In this document: one piece after another, positions 5,884 through 6,537 of the stretch
Layout: every line of letters starts with the position of its first letter
Numbering within the stretch: position 1 is the stretch's first letter
Origin: JBKJUK01 sp046590705
GTDB lineage: Bacteria; Acidobacteriota; Thermoanaerobaculia; Gp7-AA8
Assembly: GCA_046590705.1 (NCBI GenBank)
Contig: JBKJUK010000231.1
Span: 1-6,537, forward strand
Direction: 5' to 3'
Length of the DNA stretch: 6,537 bases
Translations under genes and position numbers: made by a program
Notes under the pieces: generated by a model
What the model was told of the DNA's origin: nothing
The model's database searches: none
The model's input: the letters and a program-made list of their open reading frames with translations, nothing else

Positions 5884-6342
5884 CTACTGCTTCACCTTCA
5901 GCTCGACTCCCCCCGGACCACCGGTTATGACGATCTTCCCTTTTCTGCGCAGCTCGCGACTGGCCTGGATAGTCGATTCATTCGATAGCGATTCGCCGAC
6001 TCCAGTGGAACTCGCAGGAGGCGCAACAGAGGTATCGCCGAGCCAGGCCTGCCGCTGGGCACCTTCGAGCAGAAGCGGATCCGCGCCAGTGCGATCAGCA
6101 ATCTCGCCTTCAGGAATCACTACCATGGGAGCACGAGGCGCAACTTCAACGTCTCGCGTTCGTTTGGCGTAGAGGCGGCCATAGGCGCCATCCTTGGGCT
6201 TCCGCATCTCCGAAATGAACGAGGCGATCAGGAACAGAACTACGATCGCTCCAAGCGCGAAAAGCGTATTGCGAACCGTGAGCACTCGCCTGCCACTTCG
6301 GCGATCCCGCGGTGCTCCGTAACTGACGACTTCAGGCTCCAT
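5884..6342 (-). CDS. Small single-pass membrane protein of unknown function
   Basis: I do not recognise a family. From the ATG at 6342 the product has 152 residues: a basic N-terminal stretch (RDRRSGRR at 12-19), one hydrophobic span at about 26-43, then about 109 residues with a Pro/Ala/Ser-rich middle and a basic, glycine-containing end (RRKGKIVITGGPGGVELKVKQ region). Positive charges before the span predict the N-terminus inside and the C-terminal part outside the cytoplasm. There is no cysteine lipobox after the span and no recognisable enzymatic motif. The start is chosen because AAGGAG lies 5 nt before it; an upstream GTG at 6390 in the same frame has no such support. It may be co-transcribed with the mutase gene, but no functional link can be shown. 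Confidence 0.75.
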   Translation of the reverse strand: MEPEVVSYGAPRDRRSGRRVLTVRNTLFALGAIVVLFLIASFISEMRKPKDGAYGRLYAKRTRDVEVAPRAPMVVIPEGEIADRTGADPLLLEGAQRQAWLGDTSVAPPASSTGVGESLSNESTIQASRELRRKGKIVITGGPGGVELKVKQ

Positions 6343-6347
6343 CGCGA

Positions 6348-6353
6348 CTCCTT
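6348..6353 (-). promoter_or_regulatory. Shine-Dalgarno site AAGGAG that decides the start at 6342
   Basis: On the minus strand bases 6353-6348 read AAGGAG, followed by a 5-nt spacer and the ATG at 6342. It is the strongest ribosome binding site in the window and favours the 152-residue product over a 168-residue form starting at GTG 6390. Confidence 0.75.
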
Positions 6354-6437
6354 GCCATATTGAACAACGAAAGAGCAAAGTATCTGCCACGAACGGCGTC
6401 AGGGACCAGCGGCGAGGGAGCAGGCGGGATTGTGTGG

Positions 6438-6457
6438 CACAGGCAATCCTGCCTGTG
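6438..6457. repeat. 20-bp palindromic repeat, copy 2 (reversed)
   Basis: CACAGGCAATCCTGCCTGTG is the exact reverse complement of the element at 3321-3340: same 8-bp arms, with only the central four bases showing the orientation. It lies in the region upstream of the small membrane protein gene, with no surrounding homology to copy 1 that I can see. Confidence 0.85.
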
Positions 6458-6537
6458 GCGCGGAAGAGTGAATTCCTGACCGACGCTCTGGTATTGCCAT
6501 GTGTCGTCGGAGAGTCGCCGGCAAGAACGAGATTTCA

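Noticed and set aside
6399..6536. Minus-strand frame of 46 codons open at the right edge, possibly the end of another gene
   Set aside because: It passes through the 20-bp palindrome, shows no recognisable protein feature, and its beginning is outside the window; not enough to call.

Overview
The window looks like ordinary chromosomal DNA from a GC-rich free-living bacterium. The best guess is Acidobacteriota or a close relative. This rests on a PknB-type Ser/Thr kinase joined directly to a TPR region, whose repeat wording (Y-KGR-LL-KR, GLADSYLLLG, FDWD, HHWLG) I associate with that phylum, and on gaps full of short palindromic repeats. It is inferred from recall and could be wrong at phylum level.

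Layout. At the left edge two tRNA genes read leftward: tRNA-Lys(UUU), complete with encoded CCA, then tRNA-Glu(UUC), cut by the window edge. A strong sigma70-like promoter (TTGACA, 17 nt, TATTTT) sits upstream of tRNA-Lys. Between the tRNAs lie two mirrored blocks of five 7-nt units that can fold into a 35-bp stem. Divergent from the tRNAs is the kinase-TPR gene (474-2369, +). It converges on a UbiE/MenG-like methyltransferase gene (2486-3238, -), with a hairpin and a GC-rich terminator between them. The next gap (3239-3531) holds a 20-bp palindrome and a REPIN-like pair of self-folding arms. A YczE-type membrane protein gene follows (3532-4161, +), then a 177-bp nested cruciform, then a phosphoglucomutase/phosphomannomutase-family gene (4398-5813, -), and a small single-pass membrane protein of unknown function (5884-6342, -). 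The right edge carries a second, reversed copy of the 20-bp palindrome.

How the genes work together. No shared pathway is evident. The methyltransferase probably acts in quinone biosynthesis, the mutase in hexose-phosphate metabolism feeding envelope sugars or glycogen, and the kinase in signalling. Most neighbours point in opposite directions and have their own promoters. Only the unknown membrane protein and the mutase could share a transcript.

Points of interest. I found no novel defence, mobile or biosynthetic system. The unusual signals are non-coding: several distinct palindromic repeat families fill the intergenic gaps, and three genes have a -10-like hexamer 6-7 nt before the start codon, which suggests leaderless transcripts. 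The kinase reading frame also stays open back through the tRNA-Lys gene, so an automatic caller could give it a false 125-residue N-terminal extension.
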